The notes under the pieces were generated by a model. The model ran no database searches. It was given only the letters and a program-made list of their open reading frames with translations, and was not told the DNA's origin. The position numbers were made by a program, and so were the translations under genes. Shown piece after piece: positions 36,152 through 44,699 of a DNA stretch of 64,000 bases. The stretch spans positions 1-64,000 of the forward strand of contig LARD01000009.1 of NCBI GenBank assembly GCA_000980375.1. Direction: 5' to 3'. This DNA comes from Clostridium sp. K4410.MGS-306 (GTDB lineage Bacteria; Cyanobacteriota; Vampirovibrionia; Gastranaerophilales; Gastranaerophilaceae). Within the stretch, counting starts at the first letter, position 1. The number at the start of each line of letters is the position of its first letter.

Positions 36152-36505
36152 ATGAACAAAAAACAATTGATACAACGCTGTTTAATTTCAGACGACGCAG
36201 TAGAAACCTACCCATTCGGGCAAGATGTTTATAAAGATACCTGTGTTATGCGCCACAAAAGCAATGACAAATGGTTTGCTTTGATTTTTTACCTTGATAA
36301 AAAATTATACATAAACGTCAAAACAGAACCTGAAATAGGGGCACTGCTTCGTATGCAATATCCCTCCATAACACATGGCTGGCATATGAACAAAAAACAC
36401 TGGATAAAAGCAGACCCGCTAGAAACACCGCCGGAGGTGCTTGATGAAATAATCAAAAGAAGTTTTGAATTAACTGCACCAAAGTCAAAAAAACGCAAAA
36501 ATTAA
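36152..36505 (+). CDS. MmcQ/YjbR-family protein
   Basis: A 117-residue protein of the MmcQ/YjbR family (CyaY-like fold, double-stranded-DNA-binding proposed for one member). It shows YPFGQDVYKDTCVMRHKSNDKWFALIFYLDKKLYINVKTEP, then YPSITHGWHMNKKHWIKADP and DEIIKRSFELTAPKSKK, all in family order. The role is not established. It starts 3 bp after the antitoxin, so it may be carried on the same transcript, perhaps by chance. Confidence 0.83.
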   Translation: MNKKQLIQRCLISDDAVETYPFGQDVYKDTCVMRHKSNDKWFALIFYLDKKLYINVKTEPEIGALLRMQYPSITHGWHMNKKHWIKADPLETPPEVLDEIIKRSFELTAPKSKKRKN

Positions 36506-36525
36506 ACTTGCAATTGGAGATGTCT

Positions 36526-36798
36526 ATGCAACACCTTAACAAAGACAAAGTTGAAATACTCATCAAAAGTATTGCGCAAACTGTCAAAGAACAAAGACAA
36601 AATTTGTGTAAATCTCAACGGTTGCTTGCTGATGAATTTGCTATACAAAAGTCTTTATTGAGCAGGTTGGAAAATGCAAATAATGAACCCAAAATCGGCT
36701 CATTGTGGATGGTTGCAGAAGCACTTGGCATTTCGGCGTCAGAATTTTTTAAAATGGTTGAAGAAAAATTACCTGAAGATTTTAAGCTGTTAGATTGA
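36526..36798 (+). CDS. XRE-family HTH regulator (90 aa)
   Basis: A small repressor-like protein: IAQTVKEQRQNLCKSQRLLADEFAIQKSLLSRLENANNEPKIGSLWMVAEALGI forms a standard Cro/CI fold. ATG 36526 is preferred because GGAG lies 6 nt upstream; the frame is open to a TTG at 36508. It follows the YjbR gene by 20 bp in the same direction. Targets unknown. Confidence 0.82.
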   Translation: MQHLNKDKVEILIKSIAQTVKEQRQNLCKSQRLLADEFAIQKSLLSRLENANNEPKIGSLWMVAEALGISASEFFKMVEEKLPEDFKLLD

Positions 36799-36819
36799 TT
36801 CTCTTTTAATAATCATATA

Positions 36820-36848
36820 TTTACCCGAACCCCGTGTTGAGCTATAAT
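36820..36848 (+). promoter_or_regulatory. Candidate promoter giving a leaderless rsgA transcript
   Basis: TTTACC, 17-bp spacer, TATAAT (36843-36848). The -10 box ends 7 nt before the rsgA ATG at 36856, and no SD lies between. Confidence 0.6.
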
Positions 36849-36855
36849 CAAATGC

Positions 36856-37872
36856 ATGAAAGGGCAGATTTTTAAAATACATTCGGATTTTTACTACGTT
36901 GATACAGCGCAGGGCACGTACGAGTGCAAAATCCGTGAAGTTTTAAAAAAAAGAAAAGACGCAATTGTTGTGGGCGACTTTGTTGAGCTGGAACAGCTGA
37001 ACGAAAACTCCAAACAGGCGTTTGTTTCCAAAGTTTTGCCAAGAAAAAGCTTTATCCCCCGCCCTAAAGTGGCCAATGTAAATCAGGTGATTATTGTCTG
37101 TGCGCTCAAAGAGCCAGAGCTTGACTTTGAACAGCTTAACAGATATTTGTCTTTTTGTGAGTATTACAACCTTCACCCCGTGTTGTGCTTTAACAAAAAC
37201 GACCTTGAGGGTGAAGAAGAAATCATTGCAAAAATAAAAAAGATTTATGAACCTTTAAACTACGATATTATTTTTACCTCGGCACTTGAAGGCAACGGAA
37301 TACAGGATTTTAAGGCACTCTTAAAAGAAAAAACAACCGTGTTGTGCGGGTCTTCCGGTGTGGGTAAATCATCTTTGATAAATGCTATTCGTCCCGATTT
37401 AAACCTTAAAACAAAACAGGTATCTGAAAAAACAGAAAGAGGTACGCACACAACAAGGCATTGCGAGATTATTACGCTTGAAAATGACGCAAGGATTGTT
37501 GATACACCGGGGTTTAGCCAACTGCGTTTTGATTTTTTAATGCCGGCTGATGTCGGGCTTTTGTTTAGAGAAATTATTGAAATACAAAAACAATACGGTG
37601 CGTGCAAATTCTCTGACTGTATACACGAACACGAAAACGGCTGCACTGTGCAGCTCCACCCCGAAATGATGGATGAAACAAGATATCAAAGCTATCTGCA
37701 ATTTGTTAAAGAAGCAAAAGAATATAAAAAACAGGTAACCTACAGCGGGAAAAAAACAGAAAGCAAATCAAAATTTGTGCACAACAAACAAATAACAAAA
37801 ATCAGCAGCAAAAAAAGACAAACATCAAGGCGCAAAAGCAATCAGGATATAGATAAGGAACTGAACGAATAA
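36856..37872 (+). CDS. rsgA: Ribosome small-subunit-dependent GTPase RsgA
   Basis: The 338-residue GTPase checks late 30S maturation. It has an N-terminal OB-fold, then the circularly permuted G domain: NKND (G4, ~113), TSAL (G5), GSSGVGKSSLINAI (G1, ~163), a G2 loop RGTHTTRH and DTPGFSQL (G3, ~212), and a zinc knuckle CKFSDCIHEHENGC (~250-263). The C-terminal ~50 residues are extra and very basic (KTESKSKFVHNKQITKISSKKRQTSRRK), probably an rRNA-binding tail. It overlaps ispA by 1 nt, forming a three-gene operon with ispA and the DUF212 gene. Confidence 0.95.
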   Translation: MKGQIFKIHSDFYYVDTAQGTYECKIREVLKKRKDAIVVGDFVELEQLNENSKQAFVSKVLPRKSFIPRPKVANVNQVIIVCALKEPELDFEQLNRYLSFCEYYNLHPVLCFNKNDLEGEEEIIAKIKKIYEPLNYDIIFTSALEGNGIQDFKALLKEKTTVLCGSSGVGKSSLINAIRPDLNLKTKQVSEKTERGTHTTRHCEIITLENDARIVDTPGFSQLRFDFLMPADVGLLFREIIEIQKQYGACKFSDCIHEHENGCTVQLHPEMMDETRYQSYLQFVKEAKEYKKQVTYSGKKTESKSKFVHNKQITKISSKKRQTSRRKSNQDIDKELNE

Positions 37873-38759
37873 TGGAACAAAACGTAAAAAAACAACTTGA
37901 AGATTACAAAAAACTGATAGAACAAAAACTGGATGAGTACATCCCTGTTGAGTATCCGGAAAAAATCTGGGAATCAATGAGATACTCTGTTCTTGCAGGC
38001 GGGAAAAGACTTCGCCCTATTTTGTGTCTTGAGGCGTGCAGGGTGATTTGCGGAAGCTATGAGCCTGCAATACCTACTGCCTGTGCTATTGAGATGCTTC
38101 ATTCACAAAGCCTTATCCACGACGATTTGCCTTGTATGGACAACGATGATTACAGACGCGGAAAACTCACAAACCACAAGGTTTTTGGCGAATCTACAGC
38201 AGTGCTTGCAGGTGATGCGCTTTTGTCTTTTGCGCCTCAGGTAATTATCCAAAAAACAGATAAAAAAACAGACCCCCGCATTCTTTTAAAAGTGCTTGAA
38301 GAGTTTGTTGTAAACGCCGGAGCAGAGAAGCTTATTGCAGGTCAGGTTGTTGATATTGACTCTGAGGGTAAGCAGATTGACAAACAAACCTTGAATTATA
38401 TCCACGAAAACAAAACCGGCGCACTGTTCAAGCTGTCATTGAGAACAGGTGCAATACTTGGCAATGCGGATGATTCAAAACTTGCGGCACTTACTGAATA
38501 TGCAGAAAAACTCGGGCTGGCTTTTCAGATTATGGATGACATTCTGGACGTTACTTCCACGCTCGAGGAACTCGGTAAAACTCCCGGAAAAGATGCACAG
38601 GAAGGTAAAGTTACTTATGTAAGTTTTTATGGTGTTGAAGAATCAAAAAAACAACTTGCTTCCCTTTGTGCACAGGCTTGTGATATATTAGAAAAGAATA
38701 AAATTGAGTCCGATGTACTAAAAGCGATTGTGAACAGCATCAATGAAAGGGTTAATTAA
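37872..38759 (+). CDS. ispA: Polyprenyl (farnesyl/geranylgeranyl) diphosphate synthase
   Basis: The 295-residue trans-prenyltransferase joins IPP units to DMAPP or GPP. It shows the first aspartate-rich motif in LIHDDLPCMDNDDYRRG (residues ~80-96; DDxxxxD spacing as in bacterial FPP synthases), GKRLRPILCLEA, and the second motif FQIMDDILDVT (~218-228). The product chain length (C15 or C20) cannot be fixed without modelling. It would feed undecaprenyl phosphate for the cell wall and glycan genes in this window. Start and stop each overlap neighbours by one base (TAATG), indicating tight coupling. Confidence 0.9.
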   Translation: MEQNVKKQLEDYKKLIEQKLDEYIPVEYPEKIWESMRYSVLAGGKRLRPILCLEACRVICGSYEPAIPTACAIEMLHSQSLIHDDLPCMDNDDYRRGKLTNHKVFGESTAVLAGDALLSFAPQVIIQKTDKKTDPRILLKVLEEFVVNAGAEKLIAGQVVDIDSEGKQIDKQTLNYIHENKTGALFKLSLRTGAILGNADDSKLAALTEYAEKLGLAFQIMDDILDVTSTLEELGKTPGKDAQEGKVTYVSFYGVEESKKQLASLCAQACDILEKNKIESDVLKAIVNSINERVN

Positions 38760-39214
38760 TGTATCAAACAGGCACGGCAGTTGAAGTTTTAGGTAATGCC
38801 TGCATAGCTGCTATTATTGCACAGGTTATAAAATTTGTTTATTTTTATATCGCACACAAAAAAATAAACTTCAAAATTTTTACAACAACAGGCGGAATGC
38901 CCAGCTCTCACAGTGCCGGCGTAATTGCTCTTTCTATGACCGTAGGCTACAACGAAGGGCTCAACTCCATACCTTTTGCAATTGCACTCGGATATGCTTT
39001 TGTTGTTATGTATGATGCAGCGGGTATCAGACGTTCGGCCGGTAAAATTGCCGCTACCATGAACCGCGTTATGGAAGAGTTCTACGCTCACCGACCTACT
39101 GCTGCGGGTGACAAACTCAAAGAGTTGCTCGGACACACTCCGTTTGAAGTTTTTATGGGCGCAATTCTTGGTATTGTTGTTTCTTATGTAATACATTTTT
39201 TAATACTCCAATAG
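38759..39214 (+). CDS. Divergent PAP2-family membrane protein (DUF212)
   Basis: A 151-residue membrane protein of the DUF212 family, distantly related to acid phosphatase/vanadium haloperoxidase PAP2 enzymes. It keeps TTGGMPSSHSAGVIAL (residues ~44-59), AFVVMYDAAGIRRSAGKIA and HTPFEVFMGAILGI. Linked one base after ispA, it may dephosphorylate a prenyl diphosphate, which is inference from context. It has about four helices. Confidence 0.85.
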   Translation: MYQTGTAVEVLGNACIAAIIAQVIKFVYFYIAHKKINFKIFTTTGGMPSSHSAGVIALSMTVGYNEGLNSIPFAIALGYAFVVMYDAAGIRRSAGKIAATMNRVMEEFYAHRPTAAGDKLKELLGHTPFEVFMGAILGIVVSYVIHFLILQ

Positions 39215-39231
39215 CGTGTTAAAATATTTTC

Positions 39232-40917
39232 ATGGTTAACAGTACCGATTTTAGCTTGTACAATAATTTTGCTGCTGCTGTGTTGATTCTGGACACGGAT
39301 AACAGGATTGTGTTCAAGAACATGAGCTTTGTCAAAAGTTTTGGCAGCGTAAAAAATCTGGAGAAATTTTCGAAATATTTTTCTTTCGACATCTGCATGC
39401 TGGATTCGGAAAATATCTTAAACGCAAATCCTGTTACCTTTGCAGTGGAATCCAAAGAGAGTTTTAGCGCACAGGCTGTTTATCAAAAGTCTAAAGACCA
39501 GTTTTTTTATTATGCAATAAAATCTTTTTTTGCTGACGGCTTCAAGATATTGATTTTTAAAAATATCACATCAGAGATTCTCTACGAAGAAACCGAAAAA
39601 AAATACACCTTTATCCGTCAGCAGTATCTATCGCTTGCGCAGGAAAACAAACGCTTTGCGGATTTGCAGCAGAGCTCGCAGGCACAGGCTGTAAAACTCG
39701 CTTTAATGCACAGGATTTCTAATGTCATAAGAGAATCCATGGATATTTCAAAAATCCTTAATTCCACGCTAAAAGAGCTTTTCAACCTGTTTGGCGCAGT
39801 CAAGGTTTATTACGTAAAAAATGAACAAAACGCTTTTTATGTGGAGCATGTTTATCCTTCGCAGTTCAAAAATGTTATTGGCGAAAAGGCTGATTTTTCA
39901 GCAGATACAAAAAAATCGGTGCGAGATAAAAAAATAAAAGTACGCTCTTGCATAAAGGATTATCAAAACAGCGAAAACACTTTCCCTGCACCTGTTAACA
40001 GGATTATTGTTCCCGTAACAAGACTGCATGATGTGCTGGGGGTTTTGATAATTTATACAAATCAAAAATACTTTGAAGAATCCCACAGCGATGTGCTGCA
40101 TTCCGTGGCATCGCAGCTGGGGTCTGCAATTGTGCAGGCGTCTTTGTTTGCACAGGTTAAGCAAAAAAATGAAGAGCTTGAAACAACGCTAAAAGAATTG
40201 AAAGAAACCCAGATTCAGCTGATAAACTCTGAAAAAATGGCTTCTCTGGGCCAGCTTGTTGCAGGCGTTGCACACGAGATAAACACTCCGCTCGGTTCTA
40301 TCAATGCCAATAACGATATTCTGGCAAAGCTTATCAAAAAACTCGATGGCAGCTGCAATGACAAAATGCTTGTCGAAAACATAGACAATATCAACAAGAT
40401 AGATAAAGAGGCCATTAAAAGAATCAGTAACATTGTAAAAAGCCTGAAACGCTTTGTCAGATTGGATGAATCAGATCTTCAGCTTGCGGATATAAACAAG
40501 GAAATTGATTTAACGCTTGAGCTTATTAAACATGAGACAAAAAACAGGATTCAGATTGTCAAAAACTACGGACAACTGCCTGAGATAAAATGCTATCCCA
40601 ACATGCTTAATCAGGTGTTTATGAATATTCTTATAAATGCCTGCCAGAGTATTGAAAAGACAGGCATGATTACTATTACCACAGGTTTTGAAAACAACAG
40701 GCTGATTGTAAAAATAAAAGACACGGGCTGTGGCATAGATGACAGCATTAAGGATAAAATCTTTGCTGCCGGAACAACAACAAAAAAAATCGGCATTGGC
40801 ACAGGGCTCGGGCTTGCTATTTGTCAAAAAATTATAGAAAAACACAAAGGCAGTATTTCTTTCACCTCGCAAAAAAATGCCGGCACAGAATTCAAAATAG
40901 AAATCCCCGCGGGTTAG
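39232..40917 (+). CDS. Orphan sensor histidine kinase (PAS-like, GAF, HisKA, HATPase)
   Basis: A 561-residue soluble-type kinase with no membrane helix. Residues ~1-120 look PAS-like, ~160-305 form a GAF-like sensor, and a coiled coil leads to the phospho-acceptor SLGQLVAGVAHEINTPLGS (His ~353). The ATPase domain has NILINACQSI (N box, ~468), KIKDTGCGID (G1), and GTGLGLAICQKIIEKHKG (G2, ~525). No response regulator lies nearby. No SD is seen; TAAAAT (39220-39225) ends 6 nt before the ATG, so the mRNA may be leaderless. The signal sensed is unknown. Confidence 0.87.
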   Translation: MVNSTDFSLYNNFAAAVLILDTDNRIVFKNMSFVKSFGSVKNLEKFSKYFSFDICMLDSENILNANPVTFAVESKESFSAQAVYQKSKDQFFYYAIKSFFADGFKILIFKNITSEILYEETEKKYTFIRQQYLSLAQENKRFADLQQSSQAQAVKLALMHRISNVIRESMDISKILNSTLKELFNLFGAVKVYYVKNEQNAFYVEHVYPSQFKNVIGEKADFSADTKKSVRDKKIKVRSCIKDYQNSENTFPAPVNRIIVPVTRLHDVLGVLIIYTNQKYFEESHSDVLHSVASQLGSAIVQASLFAQVKQKNEELETTLKELKETQIQLINSEKMASLGQLVAGVAHEINTPLGSINANNDILAKLIKKLDGSCNDKMLVENIDNINKIDKEAIKRISNIVKSLKRFVRLDESDLQLADINKEIDLTLELIKHETKNRIQIVKNYGQLPEIKCYPNMLNQVFMNILINACQSIEKTGMITITTGFENNRLIVKIKDTGCGIDDSIKDKIFAAGTTTKKIGIGTGLGLAICQKIIEKHKGSISFTSQKNAGTEFKIEIPAG

Positions 40918-40946
40918 ATTTATCACAAAGTTTACTTAAAAGTAGT

Positions 40947-40986
40947 AAAAATGGGTAATAATCGGAATTAAAAATTACCCGTTTTT
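40947..40986 (+). terminator. Terminator of the histidine kinase gene
   Basis: Stem AAAAATGGGTAAT/ATTACCCGTTTTT with a 14-nt loop and T-run. The stem contains one T·G pair. Confidence 0.7.
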
Positions 40987-41000
40987 AAATGTAAAGTTTA

Positions 41001-41029
41001 TTGAAATTTTGTAAAAAAAGAGTTATAAT
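41001..41029 (+). promoter_or_regulatory. Strong promoter of the 82-aa gene
   Basis: TTGAAA, 17-bp spacer, TATAAT (41024-41029), giving a leader of about 50 nt with a strong SD (AAAGGAG). Confidence 0.7.
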
Positions 41030-41084
41030 AAAAAAGCTGGAGAGTAAAAGTGTTTAATAGGATAAGAAAGAAAGGAGAATTATA

Positions 41085-41333
41085 ATGCGCGTCGGTTTTT
41101 CCACAAACTCAATGTCATGTCAGCCTTTAAGAAACTTTGGGAAAGCTGATAACTTGCCTAAAAATAATACTCCTGCTGCTAACAACAATCCTGCCTTCAC
41201 TTCCGGCACTGTATCCCGTGCGGAATACGACAAACTTAATGCAAAATACGATTTGTTAAGCCGCTTTGCAGTTTTACAGGTACAACAATACAACGAACTC
41301 GCTGCAAAATATAAAGCTATTGCTCAAAAGTAG
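41085..41333 (+). CDS. Small lineage-specific protein with Asn-rich leader and coiled coil
   Basis: I recognise no family. The 82-residue protein has a polar N-terminus (residues 1-40, rich in Asn and Pro, ending NNNPAFTSG) and a helical C-terminal half (SRAEYDKLNAKYDLLSRFAVLQVQQYNELAAKYKAIAQ) with heptad-like spacing. The N-terminal pattern resembles that of the two membrane-associated proteins at 45012 and 46078 (NNVAFGSA, KQPSFGSA). It has one of the best promoters and SDs of the window, so it is probably abundant. No signal peptide is seen. A structural or adaptor role is a guess. Confidence 0.7.
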   Translation: MRVGFSTNSMSCQPLRNFGKADNLPKNNTPAANNNPAFTSGTVSRAEYDKLNAKYDLLSRFAVLQVQQYNELAAKYKAIAQK

Positions 41334-41343
41334 TTTATCTTTT

Positions 41344-41733
41344 TTAATTCAGGCTTACATCTTTTAAATGCTCTATCACGGGCTCTATATCCTGTGTGTT
41401 GTTTTGAGCGTTCAATATGACTGATACTATATCAATTCTGTATCTTTTGTAATACTGTTTGTTGTTTTGCAGGTAATAAAGCCCGGCTTTAAAAATGTTC
41501 AAAAGTTTTTTATGGTTGACAGCCTCAAACGGGTGGCCAAAATTTGTTCCGCAGCGTGTTTTTACCTCTGTAAACACGATTGTGTCTTTGTCTTTTGCCA
41601 CGATGTCAATCTCTGCAAAACGCGAGTATCTGTAGTTTTTTGCCAGAATTTTATAACCCAGCTTCTCAAGAAAATTGCATGCAATATCCTCGCCCAGTCT
41701 GCCAGTAATTTTGTTGGCATGGTTATTGGGCAT
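41344..41733 (-). CDS. yraN: YraN/UPF0102 nuclease-fold protein
   Basis: The 129-residue protein has the restriction-endonuclease-like core of UPF0102: GRLGEDIACNFLEKLGYKILAKNYR, then AEIDIVAKDKDTIVFTEVKTR with the D-x-n-E-x-K catalytic pattern, and FGHPFEAVNHKKLLNI. Its cellular role is not settled. I use ATG 41733 because GGAG is 7 nt upstream; this start overlaps the preceding WYL gene by 11 bp. It is the last gene of a three-gene minus-strand unit with two WYL regulators. Confidence 0.87.
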   Translation of the reverse strand: MPNNHANKITGRLGEDIACNFLEKLGYKILAKNYRYSRFAEIDIVAKDKDTIVFTEVKTRCGTNFGHPFEAVNHKKLLNIFKAGLYYLQNNKQYYKRYRIDIVSVILNAQNNTQDIEPVIEHLKDVSLN

Positions 41734-42640
41734 AAATTTTCTCCATTTCTTCAACGAGTGTGAGCATTTTTTCTTTCATTGATTTTGGATATAAAATTTC
41801 ACAGCTGCCAAAATATCTGATGAGTCGTCTTAAAAGCAGGTCTTTATCCTGTGTTTTGTTGGAAACAATTATGTATTTTTTCTTTTTCAAATCGTATTCA
41901 ATAATATTCTCGCCTTCTTTGAGCTTGTAGGCTCTGGCCAGTCTGCCTGTTAGTTTGAAAGTAACAGAACCGGGCGAGTTTGAAAAACTCATCTGCGGAG
42001 TCTGGTTTGCTTCTGTGATGTTGTCGAGAATAAACTCTTTGTGAGAGTTTGTGTTGTAGCAATAGCCCACCAGCACGGCTCGTCCGTGTTTGTATGCAAT
42101 ATTGCATGGCGCCACAAGGTATTTGTCCTCTTTGCACGAGTCGTTTTCTTTGTATTTTAGGTCTATTTTTAAATGCTCGTTGCAGTATTTTTCGTAAAGT
42201 CGAACATTGTCATCTTTTATTTTTACAGGTTTTCTTGGCTTGTAGGGCTTGATGGTTTTTGTTTTTATCAGGCTGCATGTGCTTTGTGAAAAACTTTTTT
42301 CTATAATTTGAAAAGCTTCAAAAATTGTTTCTTTAAATGTTTCGTGGCGCATTTTGTCAACGTATTTGGTCAAAAACTCTATAACGGACAAATCTTTTTC
42401 ATCAAACTCGATTCTTTCAACACCACGCTCAAGATAGTATTTGTCTCTGATTTTGACAAGCTCGATGTTCAAAAGCTTGAAGGTGTTAATGTATTTGTGC
42501 ACAATTTCTTTTCTGAAAACGTTGTCGGTTTTGTCTTCAATCATTTGCACGAGCTCTTGCGGGGATACGGGTCTTTTGGCCAGCTCCTTCAGCGATTCCA
42601 AAACTCTGTAACCTGCGTCTGCAACTTTTTTGTTACCCAT
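41723..42640 (-). CDS. WYL-domain transcriptional regulator, second of a pair
   Basis: A 305-residue protein: winged-helix-like N-terminus (GYRVLESLKELAKRPVSPQELVQMIED), a helical linker, a WYL-type beta domain (about 155-235, APCNIAYKHGRAVLVGYCYNTNSHKEFILDNITEA) and a WCX-like C-terminus (FKLTGRLARAYKLKEGENI, LRRLIRYFGSCEILYPKSMKE). It is paralogous in layout to the upstream gene and overlaps it by 8 bp. Adjacent WYL pairs recall PafB/PafC, which activate DNA-damage genes on binding single-stranded DNA; whether this pair does so is unknown. Confidence 0.75.
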   Translation of the reverse strand: MGNKKVADAGYRVLESLKELAKRPVSPQELVQMIEDKTDNVFRKEIVHKYINTFKLLNIELVKIRDKYYLERGVERIEFDEKDLSVIEFLTKYVDKMRHETFKETIFEAFQIIEKSFSQSTCSLIKTKTIKPYKPRKPVKIKDDNVRLYEKYCNEHLKIDLKYKENDSCKEDKYLVAPCNIAYKHGRAVLVGYCYNTNSHKEFILDNITEANQTPQMSFSNSPGSVTFKLTGRLARAYKLKEGENIIEYDLKKKKYIIVSNKTQDKDLLLRRLIRYFGSCEILYPKSMKEKMLTLVEEMEKIYAQ

Positions 42641-43601
42641 TTTGGTACCTCGCTTTGATGTTTTTTAACTCGGCTAAAATATCATCTTTTACAGATTGCG
42701 GCGACAGGATTTTGCAATCAGTGCCAAAAGATAGAATTCTCTGGTAAAAATTGAATTTGTTAGAGACTTCTGCCCGGATGGTGAGAGGGTATTCGCTGTC
42801 TTTGTCTTCTTTAATAATTATTTCGTGCTCGTTGTCCGTGTACATAATTGCGCTGTAGCCTTTGAGCATAAACTCTACAACAGTGAGCGTTTTTTGTTCG
42901 CAAACCGATTTTTGAGGCGAGATTGTAAAAGTTACGGTGTTGATACGTTTGACCTTGTCCACCCTGAGGTATGCTATTTGGTCATACTTTTTGTTGTGAC
43001 CCCAGACATAGAGCTTGTCGTTTTCAAAAGTGATGTATTCCGGTGCAAACTCCAGCTCTTCGGGGCCGTTTTCAGGTGAATCATAGGTTATGTTAATGTG
43101 CTCTGTTGTTCTTTTTGCACAAACCATAAGCTCGTTTAAGATTTTATAATCTATGCCTCTGAGCGGATGTTTGTATATTAAAAGCTCTTTTGTTTCGTTG
43201 TCTGGTGCTATTCTTGCAATTTTGGCATACAGATTGTTTAAATATATAAGCAGCTCCCAGTCGCCTAAAGAGGCAACGCTTTCTCTCAAAGCCTGAAGCG
43301 CATCCACATGTTCTGCTGTTAAAAGAGTATTGAAAGGATGGAATTTTAATACATATTTGTTGTTTGTTTTAACAGAGGGACGGCTTATTATGCAGCCTGC
43401 TTTTTTGAGTGTATTTATTGTGTAAGTAACTGTATCTTTGGATAAATCCTTTTTAATAATTGGGTCGCTCTGGCACTTTAGGGCAAGCTCTTCTCGAGAA
43501 TAAGGCTTCTTAAGAAGTTGCATCAAAACAAACAAGGCTCTGTAACCTGTTTTAGAGATATTATTGTCAGGGTTTATGCATTTATTTATTTGAACAATCA
43601 T
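42633..43601 (-). CDS. WYL-domain transcriptional regulator, first of a pair
   Basis: A 322-residue protein with an HTH-type N-terminal region (TGYRALFVLMQLLKKPYSREELALKCQS, VTYTINTLKKAGCIISRP), a WYL domain (EYITFENDKLYVWGHNKKYDQIAYLRVDKVKRI, ~195-227), and a C-terminal extension (EVSNKFNFYQRILSFGTDCKILSPQSVKDDI). The classic W-Y-L triad is replaced by similar aromatic residues, as in many divergent members. It probably acts with the next gene as a heterodimer. Regulated genes are unknown; yraN directly downstream hints at DNA metabolism. Confidence 0.75.
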   Translation of the reverse strand: MIVQINKCINPDNNISKTGYRALFVLMQLLKKPYSREELALKCQSDPIIKKDLSKDTVTYTINTLKKAGCIISRPSVKTNNKYVLKFHPFNTLLTAEHVDALQALRESVASLGDWELLIYLNNLYAKIARIAPDNETKELLIYKHPLRGIDYKILNELMVCAKRTTEHINITYDSPENGPEELEFAPEYITFENDKLYVWGHNKKYDQIAYLRVDKVKRINTVTFTISPQKSVCEQKTLTVVEFMLKGYSAIMYTDNEHEIIIKEDKDSEYPLTIRAEVSNKFNFYQRILSFGTDCKILSPQSVKDDILAELKNIKARYQNG

Positions 43602-43622
43602 ACCTTTGTTTTATAGGTGCGT

Positions 43623-44699
43623 TTAATTTTTTGTGATTTCTATGTTGTTGTCTGATGTGTTTTTTGCAGATTCTTTAATATCAATCTTGTTAATAATGCT
43701 TGCGCGTTTTTTGCGGAAAAGCATGTCTGTAAACGCTTCTATCCTTGTGACAAAACCTGCTTCACCGGTTTGTTCGTCAACGGAAAGGTTCAACACAGGC
43801 TTGTTGAATTTTCTTGCAGCACGCGAGATTCTCTCAACCATGATGGAATCAGGCCCGCAGCCAAAGGCGTTGATTGTAATGATTCCGTCAATGTTGTTGT
43901 CCTGAAGGAAATGACCTGCACCGCCTGTCATCTCGTATTCGTTGGCCCAGTACATTTTTGAATCAAGAGCGCAAATGCCTTCTCTCAGCTGTTCAATAGA
44001 GAGCTGCTCGGCTGTGTAAGCTTTTACATCGAGCTTTTCTAATTTGTCGAAAATCTTCATCGAAATTCTGTCATCAAAAAGATTGTAGCTGTGAGCAAGC
44101 ACTGCAACAGATATCGGGTATGATTTTTGGTTGTTTACTATCACAACCTGTCCTTTTTTGGCATAGTTTAGTGCTTTTTCAAAAGGAATGCCGGAGTTGA
44201 GCATGATTTTAAAGTTGTTCATTACTTTCCAGCCTTCTTTTGAAGCGGCTTTGATTCTTTTTTCGTCTGTGATGCCAAAAGGTTTTACAGCTTCTTTTAA
44301 GAATTCGTACAACCCTTGATTTTTTTCTGATTTGTCGAGGGTTGCGTCAACAATGGTGAAATCTTTTTTTACAACATTTTTGATTAAATCGGGAAGGCCT
44401 CTGATTTTTGAGCAGTTGTATATTTTGTGGTCAATTGACTGGATAGAGGGGACAAAAATTTTGTCTACACCTTTTTCCAGCAGATTTAAAATGTGTCCGA
44501 CGTATACTTTGATGGGCAGGCATGTTTCTGAAACAACAAGTGCAGAGCCTTCTGACATGGTTTGTTTTGTAGTTTTGTCAGAGATAACCACCTTGATTCC
44601 CAAATCCTCAAAAAATCCGTACCAGAACGGGAAATAATTGAAATAAGACATTGCTCTGGGGATACCAATTTGCATTTGATTTGAAGTTTCGGTCGGCAT
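43623..44699 (-). CDS. Acyl-CoA dehydratase activase-related protein (DUF2229)
   Basis: The 358-residue protein matches the DUF2229/2-hydroxyacyl-CoA dehydratase-related group: IGIPRAMSYFNYFPFWYGFFEDLGIKVVISDKTTK at the N-terminus, ETCLPIKVYVGHILNL (~60-75), VDKIFVPSIQSI, and INAFGCGPDSIMVERISR with VLNLSVDEQTGEAGFVTRIEAF near the C-terminus. Conserved Cys residues (in SETCLP and FGCGPD) suggest an iron-sulfur cluster. In other genomes this domain is joined to or beside a BadF-type ATPase; neither is next to it here. SD AAAGGAAT precedes the ATG. Function is unknown. Confidence 0.82.
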   Translation of the reverse strand: MPTETSNQMQIGIPRAMSYFNYFPFWYGFFEDLGIKVVISDKTTKQTMSEGSALVVSETCLPIKVYVGHILNLLEKGVDKIFVPSIQSIDHKIYNCSKIRGLPDLIKNVVKKDFTIVDATLDKSEKNQGLYEFLKEAVKPFGITDEKRIKAASKEGWKVMNNFKIMLNSGIPFEKALNYAKKGQVVIVNNQKSYPISVAVLAHSYNLFDDRISMKIFDKLEKLDVKAYTAEQLSIEQLREGICALDSKMYWANEYEMTGGAGHFLQDNNIDGIITINAFGCGPDSIMVERISRAARKFNKPVLNLSVDEQTGEAGFVTRIEAFTDMLFRKKRASIINKIDIKESAKNTSDNNIEITKN

